From contig BDSL01000027.1 of assembly GCA_003116995.1 (NCBI GenBank), forward strand, positions 978,754-1,042,753: a stretch of 64,000 nucleotides of DNA, written 5' to 3'. Position 1 is the first letter of the stretch, and each line of letters starts with the position of its first letter. The position numbers were made by a program, and so were the translations under genes. Shown here in pieces: positions 37,735 through 48,500 of this stretch. The notes below the pieces were generated by a model. It ran no database searches. It was given only the letters and a program-made list of their open reading frames with translations, and was not told the DNA's origin. This DNA is from Yamagishiella unicocca. Taxonomy: Eukaryota > Chlorophyta > Chlorophyceae > Chlamydomonadales > Volvocaceae.

Positions 37735-39004
37735 CAAACATCCGACCTGAACCTATCGTTCGGGCAATGTTTGGTCACTTTGCGTTACCCACTTTGAGGG
37801 GCTGGCATGCCATGACCATGAGCGCCACCAAAAGCACAGCGATAAAGCCTGCAGCAATTAACAATTGACGACACCGAGTAGTGAAGCCTTAACATCCCGC
37901 AAGAGGATAGAGTTCAGAGACCCCAGCAAGAGGATAGAGTTCAGAGACCCCAGCAGGAGGATAGACTTCGGAGACCCCTTAGTACCATAACATCCCAAAT
38001 CGTCAGAAAAAACAGAACAGGCACAACTTGCAGATATCAGGATGCATTTTCAGGGCCCTTTGCATATCTGACAGAGTTCCAAACACCGGACATTTTTAGC
38101 TCAGATGGTAGAGCATTTGCATGTACAAAAGGTCCATCCTGGTCGTTAATGGAACCGCAACTTGACGTGATTATGGTGCCTTGCCCAACGCCGGTGGTGA
38201 GGGCCGAACCCATCGATTGCGCTGACGACGTTGGCTGGGGTGGAGGAGGTGGACACCGCAATTATGCGATGACAAGCGGTGGACCGGCTTGCGTCCTCGG
38301 TGTGCCGCCCATTTGTAACGTATAATAACAGGTAAACGCAGGCCCCACGCGACCGCATCCGGACATACAAGGACCGTCAGCCCCTGGCAAGTGCCGATCA
38401 CTCACCAGCATTTCTGAGCGTGGCGCGGCTTGTGTATCCCATGGTTATCTGACTGCCATGAACATTCCCAGTTCCGTATTGTCTACACCGTGTGGCCAGC
38501 CCTGCGACCTCGGGCGCTGTTCACAGCCTAAGTTTGGGTTGCAAAAGCAGGTTGTGGCACCGCCTAAATCTCGCCAGAGTTCACATGGGCCCTGCGCACA
38601 TGCCAACGGTCTCCCCTCTCCCGACAAACTTTCCCAGGACATCTCCTCTCCTTTTGAATCCCTTTGCCACAATGTCCTTAGATGTATAAATATGAGCATG
38701 CGCGCACGTCATGTAATGTGAATTCGTTCCACCAAGGTCATCGCCTTTCAGGACAACGCACAACAGCAGAGGCTTTTAGGTATATCGAATATATTCGCGT
38801 CATATTATGGACGGCGTTCATCGAACGGTGAACGCGCCTCCAGCTTGTCAGACACGCATCTTCCTGACTGGGTCCGTTCACACGCGCATTTCCACTCAGC
38901 GTCGCTAGTAGGTTACTGGGGTGATGCAAGGGGATCGTAGATGTAAATATGCAATGCATGTAAGCTGCTGCGGTGCGGTGCGACACGGAAAACTGTCGGA
39001 ACCC
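37735..39004. other. RLK2 upstream region with 30-bp triplicate
   Basis: No gene recognised. Bases about 37893-37978 contain three tandem copies of a 30-bp unit (AGAGGATAGAGTTCAGAGAC core). This region should contain the RLK2 promoter. A tRNA-like fragment (38091-38160) is listed separately. The part after 38400 shows only short frames without motifs. Confidence 0.6.
38091..38160 (+). other. tRNA-like fragment (A-box, D-arm), degenerate
   Basis: TAGCTCAGATGGTAGAGC is a textbook tRNA D-arm/A-box: GCTC pairs with GAGC around an AGATGGTA loop. The following TTTGCATG resembles the anticodon loop of a tRNA-Ala(UGC). The expected T-arm GGTTCGA is not intact (GGTCCATCCTGG, then GGTCG), and no full acceptor stem can be paired. 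It is therefore a decayed tRNA or the head of a tRNA-derived SINE, not a functional gene. Confidence 0.4.
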
Positions 39005-40550
39005 CATTACGCATACCTCCTAGCCGCGAAAGGTGGGTGCATGTGTGGTGGCCGTGGCGAATAACGGTCAAGGGTTTGGCGATTATCGGTCAAGGGTTGG
39101 AGGGAGTCCTGTCAGATTCGTGGCGCTTGGCTGGCTAGCTGCAGAACACCCAAAAACCGAATCCGAGGAGCAGCAGCTTTCGGCAGGAGGGCACGTGATC
39201 CGATGACGTACATGCTGTCCGCAGATACGTTACCCCAGCTCCTGCCCAGATGAGAGGCGGCGGAGATGAAACCCGCGCACGCACAGCTCTTGACGTACGG
39301 GAATGATTACAATTGGGCAGCACCGACTGTACGGCGTTGCCGGAAGGGGGATTCTTGGCTCCGGTCAGGACGCATGCAACGTGTTAGCATGGCAACGTGA
39401 CGTTCAGGGTAGGATCCGTCAGATGAAGACGGCGCACGCTTTGCGTGGGTTTCTGCTGTCGTAGTAGTACTTGTTGAGATGTGTTGGGGTGCGGTCTGCC
39501 CCCACACGCTAAGTGCTGGCGTGTACGACAGTGTTGTTGGCCCTGTAGGCCCGCGGCACTGCTCTTTCCAGTTAAGCAAGTTAAGCATAAGTAGCAGTGT
39601 GTAAGCAAAGAGGAGTCCTAAGCTAGTTACCCAGAGTCGAGTGAGTCCAGATTGCATACAGCCGCCGCAGGATCACACAAAGAGTCTCAACAGTACTCGT
39701 TGCGGCGCTTCACTGGTTCGTCGGGTGCTGGGCTGTTAGGTTGGTTGGTGGCCAGTTCCTGATAGGGGAGCCTCTAGTGCAAATTCCCCCTGGGGTGCTG
39801 GCTGCTGCTCTGTATGCCTACGGCCTGTCAACTTGGTGTTCTGGTGGTTTGCCTTTGTTTCGGTGCATGTCGGTATTTGTTTCCTCCGTCTTGTTCAGTG
39901 TCAGGCGATGCGCCCGATGGTTCTACCTCTTGGTCTGGAACCCACTGTAACCGTTACAACAAGTAGTCGGGGGGGGGTTCCATCGTCGCGTCTTATCGTG
40001 TCGCGTCGTTTGCGGATCGAATCATGTTTTCACGCCTGCATGGTGCAGCTTCAACCGCCCAACTTCAGAAGTTTGGCAAGGTAACAAAAATCGTTTGCGA
40101 GTGTATGTCTGCAGGTGACGGCTTGTGAGGAATGGTGTGCGGAAAGAAAGTGACGACAGCGTCGTTTTGGCAGTGTATCGATCACGGTGGGATGCCGGAG
40201 CAACTCGTACGTACGCCACATTTCCGCACAAGGCCTCCAATACAACCATTCACGTTTCCATACACATCCATCCGGTTGCACACGGGGTTCAGCAATGCGA
40301 AGGCAATGAAGGCAGCAGCGTGCGGACACGTCTGACGGGACGCTCGCACACGCCACGAATAACACTGCCACCACTAACCAGGTCATACCCGTCCTGAGTC
40401 TGGCGTCCCGACAAGCCCCTCTGTCCGCACCCCCCTGCTTGATATCGACTCATCGAGACAATGAAGGAATACCAACCTGTTCTCTCAATACATCGAAGTG
40501 CTGGTCGCGCAGCGATGGTGCAGAGTGTGCAGCACGACCCCCATCGCAAC
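39005..40550. repeat. Dispersed direct repeat, copy A' with ~480-bp insertion
   Basis: Same order and orientation of sequence blocks as 22720-23840. Relative to that copy it carries an extra stretch at about 39470-39960, inserted between GTCGTAGTAGTAC and GGGGGGTTCCATCGTCG. The insertion has short open frames but no recognised domain. The two copies bracket RLK2, with arsJ to the left and PGK to the right. Confidence 0.8.
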
Positions 40551-41097
40551 ACAGCCAAGGCGATGCGCCCGATGGCTCTACCTTAGGGTCGCGGGCCCAC
40601 TGCCGCAGTTACTCCTACAAAAGCCAGACAGCGCGGCCGAGGGTGCAGGCAAGCGCGGGCGCGGCACACCAAACCATACCCGCCCATCACCCCGCACCCC
40701 TCCGTCCCCGCATCATTGTGTACGGCAAGCTGTGTCGCCTCCGCGAATCTCGATTCTTGAGTGTAAACCATACATATACGCCCCGTTTAACATGTGTCGC
40801 GAGCGCACGCGCGAAGTGGGCCTGTGGACGGTCCCGCATGCGCGCCACGAAAGAAGCACCCTCGCCCCTTACGTGCTCGTCCCAAGCCTGGTAAAGTAGG
40901 TTTCATTTCTCACAAAGGTGCGTGGTGCACGTGATAGTCGCGAAACTGCCGCAAACCTTCCACCAATGTGCCATTCCATGTGTTGCTCCATTCAACTTGT
41001 TGCGCCACAGACCACTTGACGCGTCCCAGCGTCACCGGCGCTGCCATCACAAAACCGGCGCACGCGTCCACCGCAACCCAGACCCGCAGAAACGAAC
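40551..41097. other. Region between repeat A' and PGK 3' end
   Basis: About 550 bases including the presumed 3' UTR of PGK. No gene or array is recognisable. Frames here are short and overlap the PGK terminator region. Confidence 0.5.
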
Positions 41098-44000
41098 TCA
41101 GACGCAGCACTTGCGTGGCCCGCAGCACGCCTTCTTCTCGCCAGCACCGGTCTCCGGCGCTACAGGCGCTGCCTGTTCCACAACCACCGCCGCCGCTGGC
41201 AGCTCCGGTTGCTCCCCCGCGCCGCTGTCGGCCCTGTCAGCTGCTTTGGCCATAGCAGCAGTGACGCCAGCAGCACTGGCTCCTCCCCGGCCGCGCAGCA
41301 GCGCCCGCAGTCCGGGCATGCCCTTGCCCTCAATGAGCTCCAGGGAGGCGCCTCCGCCTGTGGAGATGTGAGTGATGTTGTCGGCCAGACCCGCGGCCGT
41401 CACTGCCGCCACCGAGTCGCCGCCTGCGCGTCGGCCGCAAACCGAATTTGGTCAAACTCACGTCATCGAGTGGTTGGTTTCGGAGGTCAGCGCGGCGGAA
41501 AGCACTGGCTTCGGTTGAGTCGAGTTGAGTTTAGTTGAACTTCAACTGCCGTGCAGCACGCTCTAGAACTTCAATGGCAGGACCGTAATCGTAACCGTAG
41601 CAGTAACCGTAACCGTGACCAACGAATGTAACAGACAGGGGGGCCCCGGGCGCACCTACCTCCGATGATGGTGCTGGCGCCGGTGCGTGACGCCTCATCC
41701 AGGGCCTTGGCCACCGCCACCGTCCCCAATGCGAACTCGGGCACCTCGAACTTGCCTGGCGGGGCGGGGGCGGGCGTGGCGCGGTGCAGTGGCAGCAGCA
41801 TCGGGGAGTGCAGGGGTCTAGTAATGGTGTATTGGTGAGTGGGTGGACCCTCAGCCACGAGCGATGTCAAAGTCAACATAGCAACGTAGGCGGATATTGG
41901 CCCTGTGTGGGAGCCTGCGCCGGGTGGTGTCAACGAAGGGCAAGTGGACCTTCACCTCCCTTACCAGACACCGTGGCCTGGAGGGCGCGGTTATCCCCTG
42001 CATGGTATGGCTGCGAGTATTATGACTGGGATTATGGATGCACAATACGACTGCACAACAGGTTGCTCTTCGCCACCATCCACCAACCCTAAACTCCAAA
42101 CCCGCAATCCAGGCTCTGTCAACTTACCCATCGGCCCGTTCCAGAAGATGGTACGGCAAGCCAGCAGCTCCTCCCGGAAGGTCGCCATGGTTTCGGGGCC
42201 GATGTCCACCCCAAACCGATCTGTGTGTGTGTGTGTGGGGGGGGGGGTGTTGATGGTCCAGCACGGGGGGGAAGGAGCTGGTGTGGCGGGGACGTCTACC
42301 CTCCCGACAAGTTCCGGCCGCTGCTAAACCCCGGCACCGCACAGTCCTCGGGAGTTTGCGAGGAAAACCGGTGTACGAGTAAAAAAAGTCGTACAATCCT
42401 GGGGAGGGGTGTATAACCCACGGAGGACACGGGCTGAACCTTCCCCCCCCCGCCACCTGCCAAGCCTTCGGGGAGCCATATGCGCCTTTAAACCCCCCAA
42501 TCCTAAAACCCTAAACCCTAAACCATTTAATTTATACTAAAGCCCCTAGATCGCAACATATTTGTCATAATACACCAATATATTATAAGTATATGTTGCT
42601 AAACCCTGCTAAGCAACGCACCCGCTGGGATGCAGGGGCTGTCCGGTGTGCAGCAGTCCACCGTCAGCGGTGTCACCCCGGTGGTGTCCAGCTCCTCGGG
42701 TCGCGACAGGCTGGACGACCACAGCACGTCGCTCGGCAGCAACAGCCGGGTGCCCCTCTGGGCGGCACGCGCCATCATGCGCCGGCAGGGCTGAAAGGGG
42801 GGTCCAGGGAGGGGGAAGTTCCTTGGTGCCTATGCCGCCCCCACCCCTAGGTCCTGTTCCTTGGTGCCTATGCCGCCCCCACCCCTAGTTCCTGTTCTTT
42901 GGTGCCTATGCCGCCCACCCCTAGGTCCTGTTCCTTGGTGCCTATGCCGCCCACCCCTAGGTCCTGTTCCTTGGTGCCTATGCCGCCCACCCCTAGTTCC
43001 TGTTCTTTGGTGCCTATGCCGCCCACCCCTAGTTCCTGTTCTTTGGTGCCTATGCCGCCCACCCCTAGGTCCTGTTCCTTGGTGCCTATGCCGCCCACCC
43101 CTAGTTCCTGTTCTTTGGTGCCTATGCCGCCCACCCCTAGTTCCTGTTCTTTGGTGCCTATGCCGCCCACCCCTAGGTCCTGTTCCTTGGTGCCTATGCC
43201 GCCCACCCCTAGGTCCTGTTCTTTGGTGCCTATGCCGCCCACCCCTAGGTCCTGTTCCTTGGTGCCTATGCCGCCCACCCCTAGGTCCTACCCTCCCCGC
43301 AACCCCTTTTCCTCTTCGCTTATACTTCCTTTACCAAAGTGTCGACCCGACCCACGGGTTTCCCCTCCACGCCCCTTCCTCTCCACGCCCCTCCCACCTC
43401 GAGCCAGTCCGCCTCGATCTGCGTCGACCCCACCGACACCCCCTTGGCCGCCAGCAGAGTGAAGGCCATGCGGCCGCCCACCGCCACCACGTCAGCCAGC
43501 TCCACCAGCGCAGCAACCACCCCGATCTTGTCCGCCACCTTGGCGCCACCGAGCACCACACCCAGCGGCCTGAGGCGCGGTTGCGGGTAGGTGCGGGTTT
43601 CCGATGACGCAGGACGATGGTTGGTGGTTGGTCGGGAAGGAGGCACGGCGAGGACGAGTCAGGGCGAGGACGAGGCAGGGCGAGCTGCTCGGCGGTAGAC
43701 GGGTCGGCGTGTTGGGTCTCTGATCTGCCACCCTTCACCGCCATCCACCGCCAGCCAGAAGCATCGTGTCAGCTTCTCGCCGTGTCTGGTAGCCAACCGC
43801 TGAGGCCCTTCTGCGAAAAGTGTCCGTCCAGCGCCCGCCCGACACAAAGCCCGAGTGGATTGTCGTACGCGCCGTACCTGACCGGCTCGTACAAGCGGTC
43901 CGCCAGCTGTGTGAGCTCCCGGCGGATGAGGGGCCCGGGGTAGCACTCCGACACGAAGGCGGTGATGCCCTGTGGGATTTGTGTGTATGCGTGTTGTGGG

Positions 44001-45106
44001 TGGGTGGGGCAGGGGTAAGGGTAAGGCTACAGGACTGCGCATGGGCTCTGACGGCACACCTCATGAAACCTTATGAAAACCACCACCTGTGAGGGGCTGG
44101 TTGCGAGTTTCATACCCTCCCCCCTAACTTCACCCCAGCATCGCCACCCCCGAACCCCCCAACCACATCCTCGCTGTCCGCCGACCATGCGCCCACTATC
44201 CTGTCGTTTTCGTGTCAACGGTTTTCACGCCACCCGCCCACCCACACAACGGTTTTCGTGTCAACGGTTTTTATACAACCCCCCACCCACCCACGCCCAC
44301 CCACCGTGACGCTGCCCTGGTCCCGGTGCACCACTCCGAAGGCGTCGTTGACGAACACGTCGCACAGCGCCGCGAGTGACTGCGAGAAGGCCGGAGAGTT
44401 GGCGGCGTCTCCCGCGTGGAAGCGGGTGTTCTCGAGCAGGACGGCCTGGGGCCGGAGGGGGGGGTGCGAGGTCGGGGTGCTTCCACTGGCCCTGTATGAG
44501 GGCCCAAAGGCTCTCTTCCTCCGCCAACGCCCCATTCCACTGCCGCTCCCCACACGTCTGGGAAACGCATAACCAACTTGTTTAGTCCCCAAGCATGCCG
44601 ATACAATTGGCCGGTCACTCGACCCGTCTGTCGGCCCTCCTGCCCCGGATCCTGCTGCCGCCCTCCCGTGCCCCTCCATCCTCGCGCCCACGCACTTGGC
44701 CTGGCTGGAGGCCTGCCACCGCGGCCTCAGCCTCAACGCCAATGCAATCCTTGGCTAGGCCTCGAAACGCAGCAGCACCGAGCTCTGTTTCCAGCAGGGC
44801 CGCGACAGGGCGCAGGCTGTAGTGCGCCACCATTTGTTCGCGCGACTGTTTTTTTGGCTCCGGTCGCCCAAAATGGCTCAAGAGGGCAACGCAGGCTCCC
44901 TTGCTTAGCAGCATCCGTATGGTGGGCAGCACCGCAACGACGCGCGAAGCGTCCGCCACAGCTCCCGTCGCCTCATCGACCGGGACGTTGAAATCAACGC
45001 GCAGGAGGACTCGCTTGCCGGAAAAATCGATTTCGCTAATATTGAGGTCTGCAGCCAGCAGGTCGCGTACAACGTCATGCAGCGGCCGTTCCGGGTCGTC
45101 CGCCAT
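41098..45106 (-). CDS. PGK: Phosphoglycerate kinase with Cys-rich C-terminal tail, 8 exons
   Basis: Exons (minus): 45106-44696, 44445-44305, 43969-43878, 43569-43398, 42790-42622, 42220-42128, 41755-41660, 41423-41098; phases agree, 499 residues. PGK transfers phosphate between 1,3-bisphosphoglycerate and ADP. Landmarks in order: [97 protein letters not shown] and [15 protein letters not shown]. The substrate- and nucleotide-binding motifs are present, so activity is expected. It is about 80 residues longer than typical PGK: a short N-terminal extension and an Ala/Glu-rich tail of about 55 residues ending [11 protein letters not shown] see no obvious plastid transit peptide, so cytosol is likely. 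It is divergent from the ArsJ-type GAPDH with 401 bases between start codons, suggesting co-regulation. Start chosen at the first in-frame ATG. Confidence 0.92.
42843..43290. repeat. 36-bp minisatellite, about 12 copies, in PGK intron 4
   Basis: Near-identical 36-bp units (CCCCTAGGTCCTGTTCCTTG then a GTGCCTATGCCGCCCA end), with alternation of GGTCC/GTTCC and TTCCTT/TTCTTT. They are open in several frames because 36 is a multiple of three. Flanking exons 43569-43398 and 42790-42622 are conserved PGK, placing the array in an intron. Confidence 0.9.
44173..44233 (-). repeat. Introner-like element family 2, PGK intron 2
   Basis: On the minus strand it reads GGCGTGAAAACCGTTGACAC, GAAAACGACAGGATAGTGGG and CGCATGGTCGGCGGACAG. 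It lies about 70 bases after the donor at 44304, in sense. A partial copy (AACCGTTGACACGAAAACCG) sits between it and the donor. Matching copies are in WDR48 introns at 58817 and 59339. Confidence 0.78.
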
Positions 45107-45507
45107 GTGTCCCGATGTCAAGGCTGGAGGCTCGCGATGACCCAGTCAATTTCCTGAATATCTATGTTACAGAATCTTCGTGTTATATACTTGCAGTGCA
45201 CGTTGCAATGCAGTGCATGAGACAGTGCGACGGAGAACCGGCCTTACTCAGTACTCAGAACTGTCAAAGTGAATCGTGTAGGTAGTTCCTGCAATGCTGA
45301 ATTACGAAATCGTCCCATATCCTTTTTACAAAAGTTCCAATATGCCAAGGAATCTTTTGCACGACTGTCGGACAGGGAAATTCGGCAAGTGTATGCACAT
45401 CGACACATCACGAAAGTGCTGTTGGACATATTTGCCTCCATCGATCAACAGCAGTTTCCCTATTAGCCCATTAACCAGTGCAACTTGTCGGCACAACTGT
45501 TCGTAAA
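45107..45507. promoter_or_regulatory. Shared divergent promoter region of PGK and GAPDH
   Basis: Four hundred and one bases separate the two start codons, which point away from each other. The region is AT-richer than its surroundings and has no open frame with a recognisable product. Both 5' UTRs and promoters must lie here. I could not identify a TATA box or known element with confidence. Co-expression is inferred from the arrangement. Confidence 0.6.
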
Positions 45508-48500
45508 ATGCCGGCCGTCAAGGTTCTTCTTAACGGCTGCGGTCGCATTGGTAAGCGATATTGTATGCTAAGTATGGTATTACTGGAAGCCAGGACTTGA
45601 CATAGCTTTACGGTGCATACAGGCCGCCTCGCCTTTCGCGTCGCCTGGGCGCAGCAAGACACCTTCCAGTTTGTCCACCTGAATGACATCACCTCCATCG
45701 ACTCAGTTGCATACCTGCTCAAGTACGACTCAGTGCACGGTGAGACCCCTCGCCGGACGATGCCCTGACCGCCCGTGCCCTGGTCACCCTGACTCCTATA
45801 AAAGAAATCGATTACTGAGTTGGATGGGACAAGCGCAATCCTGGATCATTGGGAGCTTGAACTCCACAATCGTTCCGTACCTATTTGTGGATTGATGGCA
45901 GGCACGTGGGGCCCCGACGTCAGCGTCGATGGCGAAACGATCGTCATCAAAGATGGAGACCGAGTAGATCGCATCCCGTACACGAATTGCAACACCATTG
46001 ACGGGGTGAGCCGGTTTGGGTTTTGGAGCCACAGAAAAAACAGAAGACAGGAGTAAATGGGAGATGGAGACGCGGGCCACACGCCTGGGCGTCCAAGGAT
46101 AGGCTGTAGGAGAGGCAAGCGGGGCACCGGGCCTCGCAGTGCTGGTTGACAGTAGTGCTTGCGACGGGCTTGTCGCCACGTGAGTCATAATGGATTGCGA
46201 TGCTGCCAGCTCGACAGCTCGTAAGGCCCTGATGAGTCATACCACGATACCAGCCACTGGATTCGATGCGGCCTCCTCCTACTGGCCTTCGATGCCCCTC
46301 CCGCGCCTCCAAGATGTGCTGACTGGGCCCCCCTCCCCTCGCCTCCCTCCCTGGACATATCTCACCATTGGCCCGCTCCCAGATCGCTCTGACCGATGAC
46401 ACCGCCGTGGAGATGGTTTACGAATGTACGGGCGTCTTCCTGACGCGCGCGAAGATCGAGCCGTACTTCAGCAAGATCGGCGCCAGGAAGGTGGTTGTGT
46501 CGGCGCCCGTCAAGGACACGCCCGCCGTACTCAACGTGGTGGTTGGCTGCAACGAGGTGCGGGCTTTCGGTTACAACGACCCGGGGCTTGGGGGTTGGAA
46601 GCCTGTGCATTGCTGCTGCCTCCTCCGCCGCCGCCAGCCGCAAAGTGCGTCGTACATGTTTGCCAGGGCAATCGCTTACCACTGCCGGTCCCCGTCGTAC
46701 GCATTCCCGCAGGGCCTGTACGACCCCGCGACCGACCACATCGTGACTGCCGCCTCGTGCACAACCAACTGCCTGGCCCCAGTGGTCAAGGTGGGACCGG
46801 CGGTTGGGGGTTGGGGCGGTTAGGAGGTTAAGGTCAAGATGCATGCGGTGCAACTGCTCGTCCCTAACGCTCTCCAGGCGCCGAGCATCCAACCCAATGC
46901 TGCTGCTGCTTCCACGTATCCGCTGCTTTCACGTGTCCGCAGGTAATCCACGAGAAGCTCGGCATCGCGCGCGGCTGCATCACCACCATCCACAACCTGA
47001 CCAACACCCAGGTGGGTTGGGGCACGAAGAGACGGGGCAGGAAGAGAGGGGGGAAAGGAGGAGAGGGGGCAGGAAGAGAGGGGGGAAAGGAGGAGAGGGG
47101 GCAGGAAGAGAGGGGGGAAAGGAGGAGACGGGGCAGGAAGAGAGGGGGGAAAGGAGGAGAGGGGGCAGGAAGAGAGGGGGGAAAGGAGGAGAGGGGGCAG
47201 GAAGAGAGGGGGGAAAGGAGGAGACGGGGCAGGAAGAGAGGGGGGAAAGGAGGAGAGGGGGCAGGAAGAGAGGGGGGAAAGGAGGAGAGGGGGCAAGAAG
47301 AGACGGGGCAGGAAGACAGGGGGAAAGGAGGAGAGGGGGCAGGAAGAGAGGGGGCGGCTGTTGGCCGTGGTTTTGGGTTCAGGTATGGGGCACCCGGGGC
47401 ATGGGCGCATGGACTCCGAGGCATAGTATGCAAGGAGTGGGGTAGGGACCGGAATGCAATCTGCTAGTCAAGGGAGGGTAGGGCGGAGGTCGGCCAGATT
47501 GCAAAGGCACGCCGCCGCCTGGTTGCCCAGCCCTAAAAGCTGAACGCCTTCGCCCCCCCCCCGAACGCATCGCACCGTAGACGCTAGTGGACGCTCCCAA
47601 CGCCAAAAAGTCGGACCTGCGCCGTGCCAGGTGAGTGCGTGTGTGCCTGTTTGGGTGTGTAGGTACGGCAACCACTCGTGAGACAGGCGGACGCGGGTGG
47701 TCGTAAATGCCTTGGCGGACGGGCAGCATGTGCCACCCACACGCCTGCCTGCCGATGAGGGCACCGAACCAACTCCCTGCCCCGTGTTCTCCCCCCCCCT
47801 GGCCCGAAGGCTATGCACACGCTACATTTCCCCCAGTCGCGTTCCCGGTTCTATTATTGTAACCTCCCCTGGCCCGCCCCCAGGTCCGGCCTCGTCAACC
47901 TGGCTCCCACCTCCACTGGCAGCGCCACAGCCATCGCGCTCATCTTCCCTGAGCTCAAGGTACGACAACAGTACGGCAGCCCATCGGCATCCGATCGGTG
48001 GCCCCCCGCCTCCGGCCCCGGGCTATCCGTACATATCTCCCAGCCCCTCCGCACGATCCCGAGACACGATCACTCGGTCGCCCTCGATTCACAGAAGCTG
48101 TGGCAGCTTGCGCGGATTGCGACTGGGCGGCAACCTGCCGCTAGCGCACCCGCCCGCGTACCCGGCTACACGCCACCGCCGCCGCTGCCCACTGCTCACC
48201 GCCGCCGCCGCCGCCGCCTCTGCACCGGCCACCCGCGTCCTGCAGGGCAAGCTGAACGGCCTTGCGGTCCGTGTGCCGCTAACCAACGCCTCCATCACAG
48301 ACTGCGTCTTCGACGTGAAGCGACCCACCACGGAGGAGGAGGTGAACGCGCTGCTCAAGGTACGGAGCGGAGCGGAGCGGCGGGGAGGAGGAGTTCGAGG
48401 AAGACCCGGGGGGGAGGAGGAGGAGGAGAAGGAGGGGGTTTGTTAGAGAATCCGCGCTTCCACGGCCGACGAACCAAGGGCGGTGAAGGCGGTGGTCCAG

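Noticed and set aside
38091..38160. A functional tRNA-Ala gene
   Set aside because: The T-arm consensus and acceptor stem are missing; only the D-arm is well formed.
39741..40397. Small membrane-protein-like frames in repeat copy A'
   Set aside because: The equivalent frames are disrupted in copy A and no conserved product is recognisable.
42868..43278. A repetitive [12 protein letters not shown] protein on the minus strand
   Set aside because: It is the 36-bp array inside PGK intron 4; the flanking PGK exons splice together in phase without it.
46804..47467. Long Arg/Gly/Glu frame (213 codons) in the GAPDH region
   Set aside because: It is the purine minisatellite of intron 6. The GAPDH exons on either side join exactly at NLTNTQ and TLVDAP.
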